A stretch of DNA of 64,000 nucleotides. Origin: Pseudoneurospora amorphoporcata. Taxonomy: Eukaryota > Ascomycota > Sordariomycetes > Sordariales > Sordariaceae. The stretch covers positions 1 to 64,000 of the forward strand of contig MU859061.1 of NCBI GenBank assembly GCA_033297205.1. Reading direction: 5' to 3'. Position 1 is the first letter of the stretch; every line of letters starts with the position of its first letter. Shown piece by piece: positions 45,101-55,554 of this stretch. Under the pieces are notes generated by a model that made no database searches, was not told where the DNA came from, and worked only from the letters and a program-made list of their open reading frames with translations. Position numbers and translations under genes: made by a program.

Positions 45101-45214
45101 CATCCGTGGAAGATCCAGAAGTTGTATAGCGTGTATCCGTTGGCTAGTATGGCGGCTACGCACTTTGCGCTGCCGGTGTTGTTGAATCCTGCGTTGATGA
45201 TGTTTACTTGGTAA
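42125..45214 (+). CDS. Fungal GT2-family membrane glycosyltransferase
   Basis: Four exons, 42125-43237, 43324-44069, 44135-44778 and 44856-45214, give 953 residues with all phases matching. Residues 1-130 are Ser/Thr/Pro-rich and disordered. Residues about 140-300 form a cytosolic domain (GVVLKESRGNFICYPPQ...). Two N-terminal TM segments follow (about 320-385). The processive GT2 core shows VTFQMPVYKEG, IFVNDDG, LLIDSDTRVPSD (the DxD motif, about 577-579), SEDFDMALRLQ and ELARWEKYAYGC, equivalent to the D, DxD, (T/S)ED and (Q/R)xxRW motifs of cellulose/hyaluronan/chitin synthases. Several C-terminal TM segments end the protein. It resembles the fungal GT2 proteins needed for hyphal growth on solid surfaces in Zymoseptoria and Fusarium; that match is from memory. 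The polymer it makes is unknown. Confidence 0.92.
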
Positions 45215-45965
45215 GTGGTAGGTATAGAAGGTGGGTTTGTCCCAATCGGCGGTACTCACGGTTGGATAGCTATTTGGCCACGGATATCAGTCCAAGGGGA
45301 AGCACGAAGGTATGAAAATGGGCGCCAGGCCGCGGAATGCCTCTAATACGGAAGGAAGGCGCACTAGAAGACAAAAGAATTTACAGAAGTATAAGGCAGT
45401 GCGTACGTGTAGTATAGGAGACCGTATGTCTCTTGTGTTTTCCTTGGCTGTGTTACAGTTGGCGGTTTTCTCCTATCTAACCTCAAATATGTAATGGTCA
45501 AGGCCTATATATAGCTTGGAAATGGCTCATGAAGACAACAATGGATGGATGACATCGGTCTCGGGTTCTTTTTGTACGTACTCTACCTAGAGGAGATGTC
45601 GGTTACCTTACCTTCTTATTTTCATAATACTTCAGTCTCCAGGTCGCCTTCCCTCCATTCCTAGTTTTTGATGGTTTGATTGTCTTGTCTGCCAAACACG
45701 CAAATTCCGCAGCCCAGGGTTTAATTAAGACTCCCAAGTAGGAAGATAATCTTCTCTGATGACTTTCCATTTTGGTTCGAATTTTTGCCTCTCAAGCGAC
45801 TCAAGATGTGATAGATAGAAGATGAGCACTATCGAATTCCAGCGTCGTATCGCATTATTTCGCTGTCCAAGTCCTTGAACCCGTCGTCACTTCTTCCTGT
45901 CTGTTTCCTCCTCTTCAACACTTTTCAAGGTTCTCTCCTCATCACCCACACCCCACGCCTTTTCT
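45215..45965. other. Convergent 3' intergenic region
   Basis: No gene; 3' regions of the glycosyltransferase (plus) and the P450 (minus) face each other. Confidence 0.5.
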
Positions 45966-48074
45966 CTAACACAACCCCTCATCCCCCACAAACCTCTCCG
46001 CTCCCCTCCTCACAAACCTAACCGGCACATACCTCCCGCCCGTCAACTTGAGCGTAAGCACCGACTTGGCCTGCAGTACCGTCTCCTTTCCCTTCTCCTG
46101 CGCCCTCTTATACAACCTCCTCCTCTCTTCTACTCCCATCCTCTGCACCTCTTCATCACTACCCACCCACTCATCCACCGCCAGCTCAACCGAGTACTTC
46201 TGGAACAGAACCGCAATAGCAGCGACCATCTCCACCATCGCGATTCTCCTCCCCAGGCAGGAACGCGCGCCGTCAGAGAAGGGAATGAAGGACCCGCGGA
46301 CGGGCCAGAAAAGGGTGGGGGATGTGTCGAGGCCTTGGTAGCCGCCGTAGTTCTCTTCTTGCTGTCCCTGCTTTTCCTCCGCCTTCTCATCATCGGTGGA
46401 TTGTTGTTGTCGTTGCCCTGGAGAAGGCAAGTACCACCTATCAGGTAACCACTCATCCAGATCACCCGCGTCCTCTTCCTGCTTCGTCTTGTCCAAAGCA
46501 GGCCAATACCTCTTATTCCTCTGCACCGCTGAAATAACAGGCATGATGGGCATCATAGCCGGCATCTTATGCTTTTGTCCATCGGATTCATCCTGCAACC
46601 ACTGATCGGTGTCCGCGACTCGCTTGGGCGTAACTACCACAGGCGGAATCAGGCGTAGGGTCTCATTGATCACGGCCCCGATGTAACTAGCTAGCAGGGC
46701 GTTGATGTTCTTCTCGTAATCCCACGTCTCGGGGTCGGAGTCCCGGCCGAAAATGGCGTCGATGTCGCGCTGCACGCGCCGCTGCGCTTCGGGGTGGATA
46801 GCTAGCTCGAGTAAAGTGAAGTGCACGACGTTGGCGGTCGTCTCATGACCGGCAAGGGTCATGATGAATGCGTTACCCATGATGTCGCTGTCCTCCAATT
46901 TCGTCGCCCCGTCCTTCTTTTCGGAAGAAGAAGGGTCATACTTGCTCCTAACCAGCTGGCCCATGATATTCATCCCCTCCTTTTCCTTTCTTCCCGCGCG
47001 AATATCCTCCATCTTCTCGGCAAGGAAAGCGTTCATGTACTTGGTATAGTTCACCTTGGCCTCCCATGCCTCGTGCAACTTTGCTCCCCACGATCCCCAT
47101 CCCTGCGGAACCCTTTTCAGCACGGCCGAGGGAATAAGCAGCAGCACCAAAATCCGCTCCAGAACCGTCGCCAACGAATCCGCAAACGTCATGGAATACC
47201 CTGCCGGCGGCTGCAAACTCCCGTACTTGGCCAGTTTGGGGTCCACGTCCGCAGGCAATTGTTGGTGCGGCCAGATCAGGCGAAGTCCAAAGCCCACGTA
47301 TCCGATGATGTTGAGCGCCCAGCGCATGGTGTCGTGTTCCAAGCTGGTAATCGTCTTGGTCTGCTCCCCATCGTGCGAAGCAGAACCAGAAGAAGAAGAA
47401 GAAGAAGAAGAAGAAGAAGAAGAAGCAGCAAACCACCCCCCAACCATCCCCCCCGTCTGCCTCACCGCCTCGCGAAACGTATGACCCGCGTTCCGTTCAT
47501 TGAAGCTCGCGCTGGTAACCTTGCGATGCATCCTCCAGACCTGTCCCTCAGTCGTCACGACATTCGACCCAAAAATCTCCAGAATCCCGTACTGCCGCGT
47601 ATCCTTGGGAAACGCCTCCCTGCGACTCATCACCTGGTGAATGACGCCCGCGTCGGACGTATAGCAGCAGAGCCCGTTCCAACTGGCTGCGAGGAACGTG
47701 TCGCTCCCGACTTGGGCGAAGTGCTGCCGGGGAGAGGGGTGGTATTCCCAGTCGGGCGTCATGACGAAGAGCCAGGGCTGGATGTGGGTGGCGTAGAAGG
47801 AGGCGGGGAGGAGGAATGACAAAAGGCGGGTGAGGAGGGGAAGCATGAAGGTGCGGGTTGTGAGCCAGAGGGGGGAGAGGGGGTAGATTGCTTGAGGCAT
47901 GAGTTAACTTTTATTGCAGTGGAATCATATGGGAGAAGAGAATGTCTTACGGGTGATAAGAACTGGATACCCGGCTTTACGCGCTTTGGCGATGTTGGTT
48001 TTGAAGCCAGTGTAGATCTTGTAAGTCGCCCAGGCCAGGAAGAGCCCGAAGAGGGCGAGGAGGTTGATCCTCAT
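45966..48074 (-). CDS. Cytochrome P450 monooxygenase
   Basis: Two exons, 48074-47951 and 47890-45966, give 682 residues. The 60-nt intron joins YPVLIT-PIYPLS in phase. An N-terminal hydrophobic anchor (LLALFGLFLAWATY) places it on the ER membrane. The C-helix WRMHRK, I-helix AGHETTAN, K-helix ETLR (NETLRLIPP) and heme-binding loop FSDGARSCLG (axial Cys at about 586) are all intact, so it should be active. It is longer than usual (about 500-550) because of a poly-Ser insertion after WFAAS (about residue 205), encoded by an AGA/TCT triplet repeat, and charged inserts before the heme loop. Substrate and CYP family cannot be assigned from this. No other biosynthetic genes are nearby, so it does not look like part of a secondary-metabolite cluster. 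Confidence 0.93.
47388..47426 (-). repeat. AGA/TCT triplet repeat encoding poly-Ser in the P450
   Basis: About a dozen tandem AGA triplets on the plus strand (TCT on the coding strand) give an uninterrupted Ser run inside the P450. Likely length-polymorphic. Confidence 0.9.
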
Positions 48075-51000
48075 GGTTACTACCGGCAGGGTGACAGAAT
48101 AGCCCAGCTATTCATTCGATAGGGAAAATTTTGACGACCGGAGGTGTTGAACAGGTTCAAGAAAGGGTTTTGGATGTGGTTGTGAGAATGTTATAAGGGG
48201 TCCCTGGTTGAAAATTAGAGAGATGCAAACAAACTTGGGATGGCACCGGTCGATCAATGCCACAGCAGGCCGGCGGGTAAGAAGGTCCAAGCGGAGTCGG
48301 AGATCCGGGACACTAGCGCATGAATGACACCTCAATGTGAATATTTTATAGGTTACGTATCACAGATGCTCTCCCTTTTTGGGGACCTGTTGCTCAATTC
48401 TGATATTCCGATTGCTTGGTTTACCGACCAGACTAACAGGAATATGTCCAAGTTCGGGACTACCGACAACGGTGTTGTTTGCGCCACCCACTGGCTATAG
48501 GACAGATATTGGACGACAACATAGCCGGGAGATTGATGCGCATGTTTATTGCCCACCCCTGAACCCTTGCCGGGCCTGTTGTATCCTCCCAAATTCTTGT
48601 CCCTTCTAATTATGATCTCTTCCGCTGCCGGCTGTGTGACATTGTGACAACGGTGTAGGATAATCTGATGAGATCAAAGAAGCAAAGTGAAAATGTTCAT
48701 GGAAAAAGTGAAACACGGATACTGGTCGGAAACTCGGGAACCCCTCTCACCCCTGCCAACATCCAGGACTCGATGACATGTTCCTCTTTGGAGGAAACGA
48801 GGGCTCGCAGTTATTCCGAGCGGGAGGACACGAACCGTGCCGCTTCCGACTTTTCGCAAACTCTTCAGCTGTCCCAACTGTGCAGTTGCCGTGGGAGTGC
48901 AAGATCAAATCGTATCGTTGCTGGTCAATCTTGCAGAAGCTTGGAATTGTAAATTACGCTCGTTAGTGGGATGTAAACTTGGACAGGTTTCAAACTTACA
49001 CTGTGTATAAATACGGCTCACAGTGCCAACTTTTCCTGTCGAACTGTCACCAGGCCCCGGAAGCGAGGGTATTCCCGGCAGGCAATTCTGTCTCGCCCCA
49101 CATCCCTTCGTCCAATTATACGCTTCAACATAACGACACTCCAACGTCTTGCCATCGACCACACCAAGGACACTCGGCAGTTTCAAAGTCCAGACGAGTC
49201 AAAAAGCTCGATTCAACAACTGCTACCTCCTTGGAAACAATCGTGCTACTCAAACAGGCAAGGCTTGTCATCCGGAGTTCCCGCCCGAACCTGGCGCCCA
49301 GAGCCAAGATGTTTGGTTATTTCGTTGATTCGTTTCGTTTTCACCTCAACCCCTCCGGCCGGCCATCCATCATCAACATTGTGTGTAAGCCGAGGGGGCC
49401 TGGTCTGGCTCTCGTGAATGAGGGCAGCTTGGCGGGGTGGAGGGCCTAATGAGCTCAGGCGACGTCTCGTCTACGACATCAGTGGAACATGTTCATGTCA
49501 TGCCTGCTGCACAGACTCGAGCCATGACATACGTATGTGGGAACTGGATTGTACAGACGGCGCGCGTGCGTGCATGTGATTAGCGTTGAGATAAAGCGGT
49601 TTTGAGCAGGTTGAACAAGAGCCTTGAACGACAAACAGTAGGTACCTGCGTGTGCCGGACCTGAGTAAAGTGGAGGGCAAGTTGGCAATAGTACGGAAGC
49701 TTGGAAATGCTGCCTGGCTGCGTTTATTTTCTTTTCAAAAGACCTCGGGAGATTCTCAGCTCCAACTTTGGTCCTTGTGGGCACTTGATGCCGTTTGACT
49801 GGCTGTTTTTCCACGAACGAGTGCTCTCATACCTTTGGCTGACTGCTCATCAAGTTGGCTCACGCTCCAAGCCCGGCGTTTATCGTTTTATATATATAAG
49901 TTGAAACTTTCATCCGGACTGAATCTTGTGCTGTGCTTTCACCGAAAAGATCAGCGCAATCTGCAATTGAGTCCACAGTCGACGTCCTTCCTGTCCTTCG
50001 GGTCTCCATCCGGTCTGGTCTGAATAGCGGCATTGGGTGTCATGCAACGCCTGTTAACTGTCTGCTCGTCTGGTCTGATAATTATGGTGGGAAGCAAAAG
50101 CATCGTTGTCAGGTCGGTGGAGCATGGCGCAGAGAGATGGCCGGTTGCGTCGAGTAGGTACACATGCTAGGACGAGGAAGTTGCATGCCTGGCTGCCTGG
50201 TCTGAAAACAAGCTTTATTGTCTGTGCAAAGCAAGCAAGCGACACAGCTGTTATACTGAGTCAAGTTGTCACCTGTGCAGTAACATGGGAAACAAATCAC
50301 CTCGGGGCTGTCCAACCGTCACCAAATCGGTGCCAATCCCCTTCAAGATCGAAATTGAGATGTTAGGACAGTGATCGCATTCCCATGAATCGGACATCTC
50401 CTCGCTTGGAGGGGTAGATATGAGGAAGCAGAAAGTGTAGCTCACCAAGTATCTCGTGCCGTAGTGTACCAGAACCTCCTCCCTACGTCATGTTAAAAAG
50501 AGAAGGGGATACCCAGCCATCGGAGAGCTCTCCGTCTAGTCCGATGTTGATTCTCTTGTGGAGCAGCAGGGTGCTGTACATCCGGTCTGATGTCTCTTTC
50601 TACCGAACGCCATGTACATCCCACTGTTTATCTCGTCTCAGGCTCTGCAGGAGAGTGCGTCCGAACGTGCTGGAGAAACAAGGTGCATCATCCTTGCACC
50701 TGGCTGGGCCGTGGCGACAGGCGGAGGAGGAAGAGGGGGGTCCGTCTGTTGGTTGTATAGTGGTAAATTACAACATGTTTGAGTCGCTTTATCAGCTCGT
50801 GTCCAAGTGGGGAAACCAAGGTGTTTACACTCGCACTGATCGGGTGTTTCTAGCCTAGACGAGTGGACACAGTTTTCCTGATTTCTGGCCAAAGGAATAG
50901 GTGGAGGTAGTGAAATAACGCAAGCGTGAACCATGGAGGATTGAGTTGTTGAATGGATGCTTGCAAAGGAGAAGAATCCAGTTATTCAGCCCGGAAATTT

Positions 51001-52423
51001 GGAATTAAGACAGCATTTGCAACAGTGGTGGCGGGCGGCTGCCACAGGTAGGCAGTGAGATTTGTTGGCAAGGAAGTGGTCGGTTGCACCGAGTTTACTG
51101 GTTGACACCTTCCCTTGCAGTGTGAACACCATGAAATCGGAACCGCTGGAGGTGATCACGATGGGAATCTCGAAGTGATAATAGCCACTTCCCGGCTGGT
51201 GCTAAGTAATGGGAATGCAGCCACACAGATGGATTGTGACCGGACAAGGAATGACGCCGTCATCATGAGCACCAACTAATCTCACGCACTCCATCACGAA
51301 GAGAGCAACGAAAGGTCTTTAATGTTTACCAGGTCCATTATCTCTATCTAGGTATCCTAGCTACCATGCAGTTTCTTTCTTTTCCATCCATGCTTTCCAG
51401 CATCCCCTGAAAGTGAGATGATCCTCCTCCTCTATGTAAGAACCGGTCGCAGCTATACAAACGCGCGCGCAGAACCGACATGCCTCAAGAAGAGCACTAA
51501 CATCGAGACAATCAAGGAAATTCTGTAAAGCCAAAAGACAGGAAAACTAGAAGAAAAGTCGTTCGTCGTCTATCGTAAAAGCCATACCTCATGAAAGGAT
51601 GCAACGAAACGCAATAAAGCAAGTGGTTGAGGTGCTGAAGATGAACTGATGATGTCCCCTTTTTCCTTCTTTCCTCCTTCCTAGCTATGACCCTTGTGTG
51701 CAACCTTCCTGTTCCTTCTTTTCCTTTCCTCCAAAAAGGGTTGTCCACACCCAAGCTGTTGAGGCCCGGAATGTGGCGTGCTTTTTTTTTGTGATTGTTT
51801 TGTGTTTTTCTTTCGTTCCAAAATTTCCTTTGCTTCCTTTGCGCTTCATGTTCTTGCGCGCTCGTTTCCGTTCGTTGACTGAATGAATCGATCTGACCGG
51901 ACAGATTCTTTCACCCTTGCTTTCCTTCGTGGTTGAAATCGCACTATTTGTATCCTGGCTGATATCCAGGATTCTATTCCCTTCCTCCCCCCCTTTTTTT
52001 TTTCGTTCCGCTCCTTCCGATGATGACCATTGTCATCCCTTGTGTGAAAACTGCCATTGAGCCGATGTGTCTTTGTTAAAAGACTTTTTCTCTTGAAAGA
52101 AGATCGCTGTGGCACTTCCCTGATGTTGTTCGTAGCCGGGTAGTGTGAATGCCGTAGCATCTTCAAACCATGCATGGTATGACCGATGAAGAGCAATACT
52201 GTGGAAAACAAAAATGATAACGGGTGGAAGAGAGCCAACTGGTGTTACCGAAAATGCATATTATGAAGGACCTCCTGAGTCCTGCCTGAGCCGAAGACCA
52301 TGCATGAAAGAAAAGAAAAAAGAAGCAAAACGCCTTGCTCCCTATAACATGCTCTCTGATGTTTTCGCTGATGCTGACGCTGATGCTGTTGCTATTTCGG
52401 TAATGCTCCAAGACGCTTTCGTC
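48075..52423. other. Long intergenic region
   Basis: 4.3 kb without a supportable gene. Frames at 48979-49449, 49479-49814 and 50490-50858 were read and have no motif or splice partner. A T run lies at about 51782-51790 and at 51998-52006. The right end probably holds the 3' UTR of the gene at 52424-54208; the left end holds the P450 promoter. Confidence 0.4.
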
Positions 52424-54208
52424 TTAGTAGCGGTTGGGATAACTGCCAGACGAGTAGTCCGGGTATCCAGGACCTTGGATGGGGTCAGATGAACCACTTG
52501 CAGGCTCGTACTTGGGACGTACACTATCCTGGAAGTTGGTGAGGATAGAGGCCGCATGCGAAGCAGTGATGGGAGGGCCAGCGGTGTACTGGTTGTTCGC
52601 CTCGGAGAACGTGCGACGGGGCTCATATGTGGGCTGGGAAGTGCGGTAAGCAGCAATGGTCTCCCTTCTCTGTGAAACGGGCTGGTAGAAGGAGTTGTCG
52701 TTCTGGAGCATGGGGTTCAAGCTGGCTCCGGACGAGGACATGCTGCCGCTGTTGCTGGTGCCCAAGCCGCCGGGGGCGCTGTAACTGGGGGTGATTCCGG
52801 GGTAGCTGGGGTTGATATAACCGCGGCCGGAACCGATGGGGGCAAGAGTGTTACCGCTGTAGGTGGCGGATGTGTTGTTCTGGAGTCCATTGCTGACCGA
52901 GTTGCTAGACTGATAGTAGCTGGACGGGGCTTGACGATAGCTGGGAGTCCAGTCAGATCTGTTAAGGCTGGGAGAGGAGACATCGGCCTGGCGATCAGCA
53001 TACGACCTGTCGTTGTAGTCGTTGTAGCCGTTGTAGCCGTTGCCGTAGGGAGAAGAATAATAGGGACCCTGAGAGTTATGGGCCGGCCAGTTGGATCTGC
53101 TGGGGCTGGGGGAAGGGAGGTTGTTGTGACCTCCGGCAAACTGCCTGTCATCGTAGCCGTAAGCGGAACGTTGCTGATGCGGGTAGCGATAGATCGAGTC
53201 GTCCGAGTCGGTGCCGGGAGTGGCCTGCTTGCGGCGCTTCTCAGGAGTGCTCATGTTTCCCGAGTTGGCCTTCTTCTTGCTGGCCTTCTCCTTGCGTTCC
53301 TTCTCGAGGCTTTCATCAGTACCATCATACTCGGGAAGAATCTCAACGTCGGGAAGGCCATGAGAGGGATGGCCGGCGCTGAGGGCCTCCTCCAGAGGGG
53401 CCTTGAAATGCTCCTCAATGATGTCGATGATCTGGACCGACGAGTAGACACGATCGCAGAGCCTGAGAAGAGCAGGCGCGACCCTAGAGGTGGGAAGGAA
53501 GTCGAGTTCATCGAGATCGTCGTCATACTCCTCGCGCGGCCGCTTCTTGTCCCTCTGGAGGCGTGCCTTCTCACGCGCCTTGCTGGCCTCTTCCTGACGC
53601 TGTTGCTCACGCTTACGGGGAACAAGCTTCCATCCGTTCAGAAGTCCTCCTTTCTGGTGCGGGTTCTCCCGATGGCTGATATCGGACCAGATTTGGGCTC
53701 GGACGATTGTGCCGACGATGAGATTGCACTGATCAAGAGAGTATTCGGCCAAGTTGCGGTAACGAGCCCGCTGGTAATGCTTGCGGCACAGGTTGCACCA
53801 AACACGATCAGGCATTTGTCTCGTTGCCTTCTTATTGCGCCCGAAAAACTGAGATACGGCTTTGCGAGGAGGCGCATTGGTGTTACACTTGCTTGTGTGG
53901 TAGCAACGAGTGCCGCCACGGCGAAGGTCGGCCTCCAGAGCGAGGCGATCCGTCCGATCTTCTTCGGTTCGAGGGTCCAAATACCTGGGGGCTCTGGTCA
54001 CCCAATCAAGATCCAGATCTTGACCATCTTCCTCGACGCTGGCATTGTCGGCCGCAGGCGTAGACGGGTCAGCGATGGGCGTGTTGCTAATCGAGTTCTC
54101 CATGCGACGGTTGTGTCGCATGCTGCGAGTGTGAGGGGGGGTGGGCAATTGTTGAGACCAAGTCGAGCCCTCCTGGGGCGACTGGGGTTTGACGCGAGAC
54201 GGCGCCAT
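52424..54208 (-). CDS. Conserved fungal Cys-domain protein with disordered Ser/Tyr/Asn-rich tail
   Basis: Uninterrupted minus-strand frame; I choose ATG 54208 (MAPSRVKPQ), giving 594 residues, because the frame above it has no ATG. The conserved core, about residues 85-190, reads GGTRCYHTSKCNTNAPPRKAV, FFGRNKKATRQ, WCNLCRKHYQRARYRN and QIWSDISHRENP. The Cys spacing (two Cys, then C-NL-C) suggests one zinc site. I recall this block from fungal proteins annotated as ORP1-like, but I cannot verify that name. A basic KR-rich coiled stretch (RKREQQRQEEASKARE, about 200-225) may hold a nuclear signal. The C-terminal half is low-complexity (Tyr, Asn, Ser, Gly, Pro). Function is probably nuclear and regulatory; that is inference. 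Confidence 0.85.
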   Translation of the reverse strand: MAPSRVKPQSPQEGSTWSQQLPTPPHTRSMRHNRRMENSISNTPIADPSTPAADNASVEEDGQDLDLDWVTRAPRYLDPRTEEDRTDRLALEADLRRGGTRCYHTSKCNTNAPPRKAVSQFFGRNKKATRQMPDRVWCNLCRKHYQRARYRNLAEYSLDQCNLIVGTIVRAQIWSDISHRENPHQKGGLLNGWKLVPRKREQQRQEEASKAREKARLQRDKKRPREEYDDDLDELDFLPTSRVAPALLRLCDRVYSSVQIIDIIEEHFKAPLEEALSAGHPSHGLPDVEILPEYDGTDESLEKERKEKASKKKANSGNMSTPEKRRKQATPGTDSDDSIYRYPHQQRSAYGYDDRQFAGGHNNLPSPSPSRSNWPAHNSQGPYYSSPYGNGYNGYNDYNDRSYADRQADVSSPSLNRSDWTPSYRQAPSSYYQSSNSVSNGLQNNTSATYSGNTLAPIGSGRGYINPSYPGITPSYSAPGGLGTSNSGSMSSSGASLNPMLQNDNSFYQPVSQRRETIAAYRTSQPTYEPRRTFSEANNQYTAGPPITASHAASILTNFQDSVRPKYEPASGSSDPIQGPGYPDYSSGSYPNRY

Positions 54209-54838
54209 GCTGAGAGAGCTTAGGTCAAGGCCAAGCGAGTATCCGGAAGAACGACTACATGAAGTACGCAAGATGGTTAGCAGCTATCCTGAGTATGGTA
54301 AAGATGGGTGGTAATGATGGGATGTACCCGCTCAAACTAGACCGAGATCAGAAAGATGAAGCGTGCAGATGCTGATCTGCAAGCAGGAAGCCAATGTGCA
54401 GCTGTGATGCTTGGTGTAGAAGCGACGAGTCTGGTCTCGAGATGGGAAGAGCCTCGAATTTGCGCCGATGTTGTTAGGACGGGCAAAATAATTCGAGTCG
54501 AGTTGGGTTGAAGGAGGAGGGATGAGGAAAACTTGAGGGGGGGAAAGGCAAATTTATGGGGCAGAGTGTGCACTTTTGCACAGTTGTTTCTGGCAGCTTC
54601 ACACTTCTGCACTCGAGGTCAGAGGGCTCACAGTTTTGCTATTGTGAAGGCCAGGTCGGGATGGAAGCGAATGATCTCAATAAGTGACCCTTATTGAGCA
54701 AACGAACGAGGCGGGACCTGACCAGTTGTGGGAGTCTAGGTTTCCACCCTGCGCGCAATTCACTGCCCAACTGCCCCGTTACCTGGCCGACTGACGACAG
54801 CATGCCCGGGCCGACATTGATAGATTGCTGCCGGCCGG
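54209..54838. other. Promoter region upstream of the Cys-domain gene
   Basis: No gene seen. G-rich and purine-rich on the plus strand, that is C/T-rich upstream of the minus-strand start, as usual for fungal leaders. Confidence 0.45.
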
Positions 54839-55554
54839 CTAGTTGAAGGAACCTGAACAGCGTATTGAAAGTGTACCGTGGTAATCATCAACCGGTGAAG
54901 GGGAAACGGGCCCAAGTGTCGCTTGCAAATACCACTGCCAAGGCGAGATAATCATCCTTTGCCAGTCACTCGCTCGAGGTCTGGCATTGGGTCGCTCGAA
55001 CCATCTGGACTTCCATCCCATATCTTCCTCCGCCCACGTCGACGGCGGCATGCAAGCAGCTGTCGCATCATGCTGCAGATAAGGGGCCACGGTCACAGAC
55101 GGGAGAAGCCAACATGTTGTCGAGACGCAAACAGGGGGAAAGCAACAGAAGCATCGCAATCGGCAAGATGAGATGAACCCTCACCACATACGTTTGATTG
55201 TTGACCCCGAAGGTTTGAGGGGCCATGGTGTAGTTTGTACCCTCGTACGTCATTCCGGGTTGGTCACCATGCCCGCCGGTAGCATAGTATGCGCTCTCGA
55301 ATTGGCGCGGCACATTGAATCCAACGGGACGCCGGAAAGCGAACTCGGAAGTAGAGGGGCTGGTGTACAGTCAGCAGCCAATCTCTGCCAAAGTCAAGAT
55401 GGCAAGCTACTTACTGATAAGAGTGTTGGGTGCCCGATGTGCCCGATGTATGAATTTCAGGATTTCTGCGGCAGTCAGATTGCCCCGACTGGGACGTAGT
55501 CGTCGAGTTGACAACGTTGCGAATGCTCATGTTGAAGTTCTGCCGGCTGTCCAT
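54839..55554 (-). CDS. Hypothetical three-exon protein
   Basis: Weak but coherent model. The ATG at 55554 (context CAAAATGGAC) opens exon 55554-55415 (MDSRQNFNMSIRNVVNS). A 55-nt intron (donor GTAAGT, acceptor CACCAG) leads in phase to exon 55359-55185 (STSEFAFRRPVGFNVPRQF ... GMTYEGTNYTMAPQTFGV). A 112-nt intron (donor GTGAGG, acceptor TGCAG) leads to exon 55072-54839 (PPSTWAEEDMGWKSRWFERP ... to TAG). Total 182 residues. The first intron is convincing; the last exon could be spliced further. No family, signal peptide or TM segment was recognised. The peptide is rich in Thr, Asn, Gly and Tyr. Confidence 0.4.

Noticed and set aside
46821..47819. 332-codon plus-strand frame opposite the P450
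   Set aside because: Shadow frame; Arg/His/Pro-rich with no recognisable domain, while the minus strand has all P450 motifs.
52931..54223. 430-codon plus-strand open frame opposite the Cys-domain gene
   Set aside because: Antisense shadow of a biased real gene; no start context or domain.
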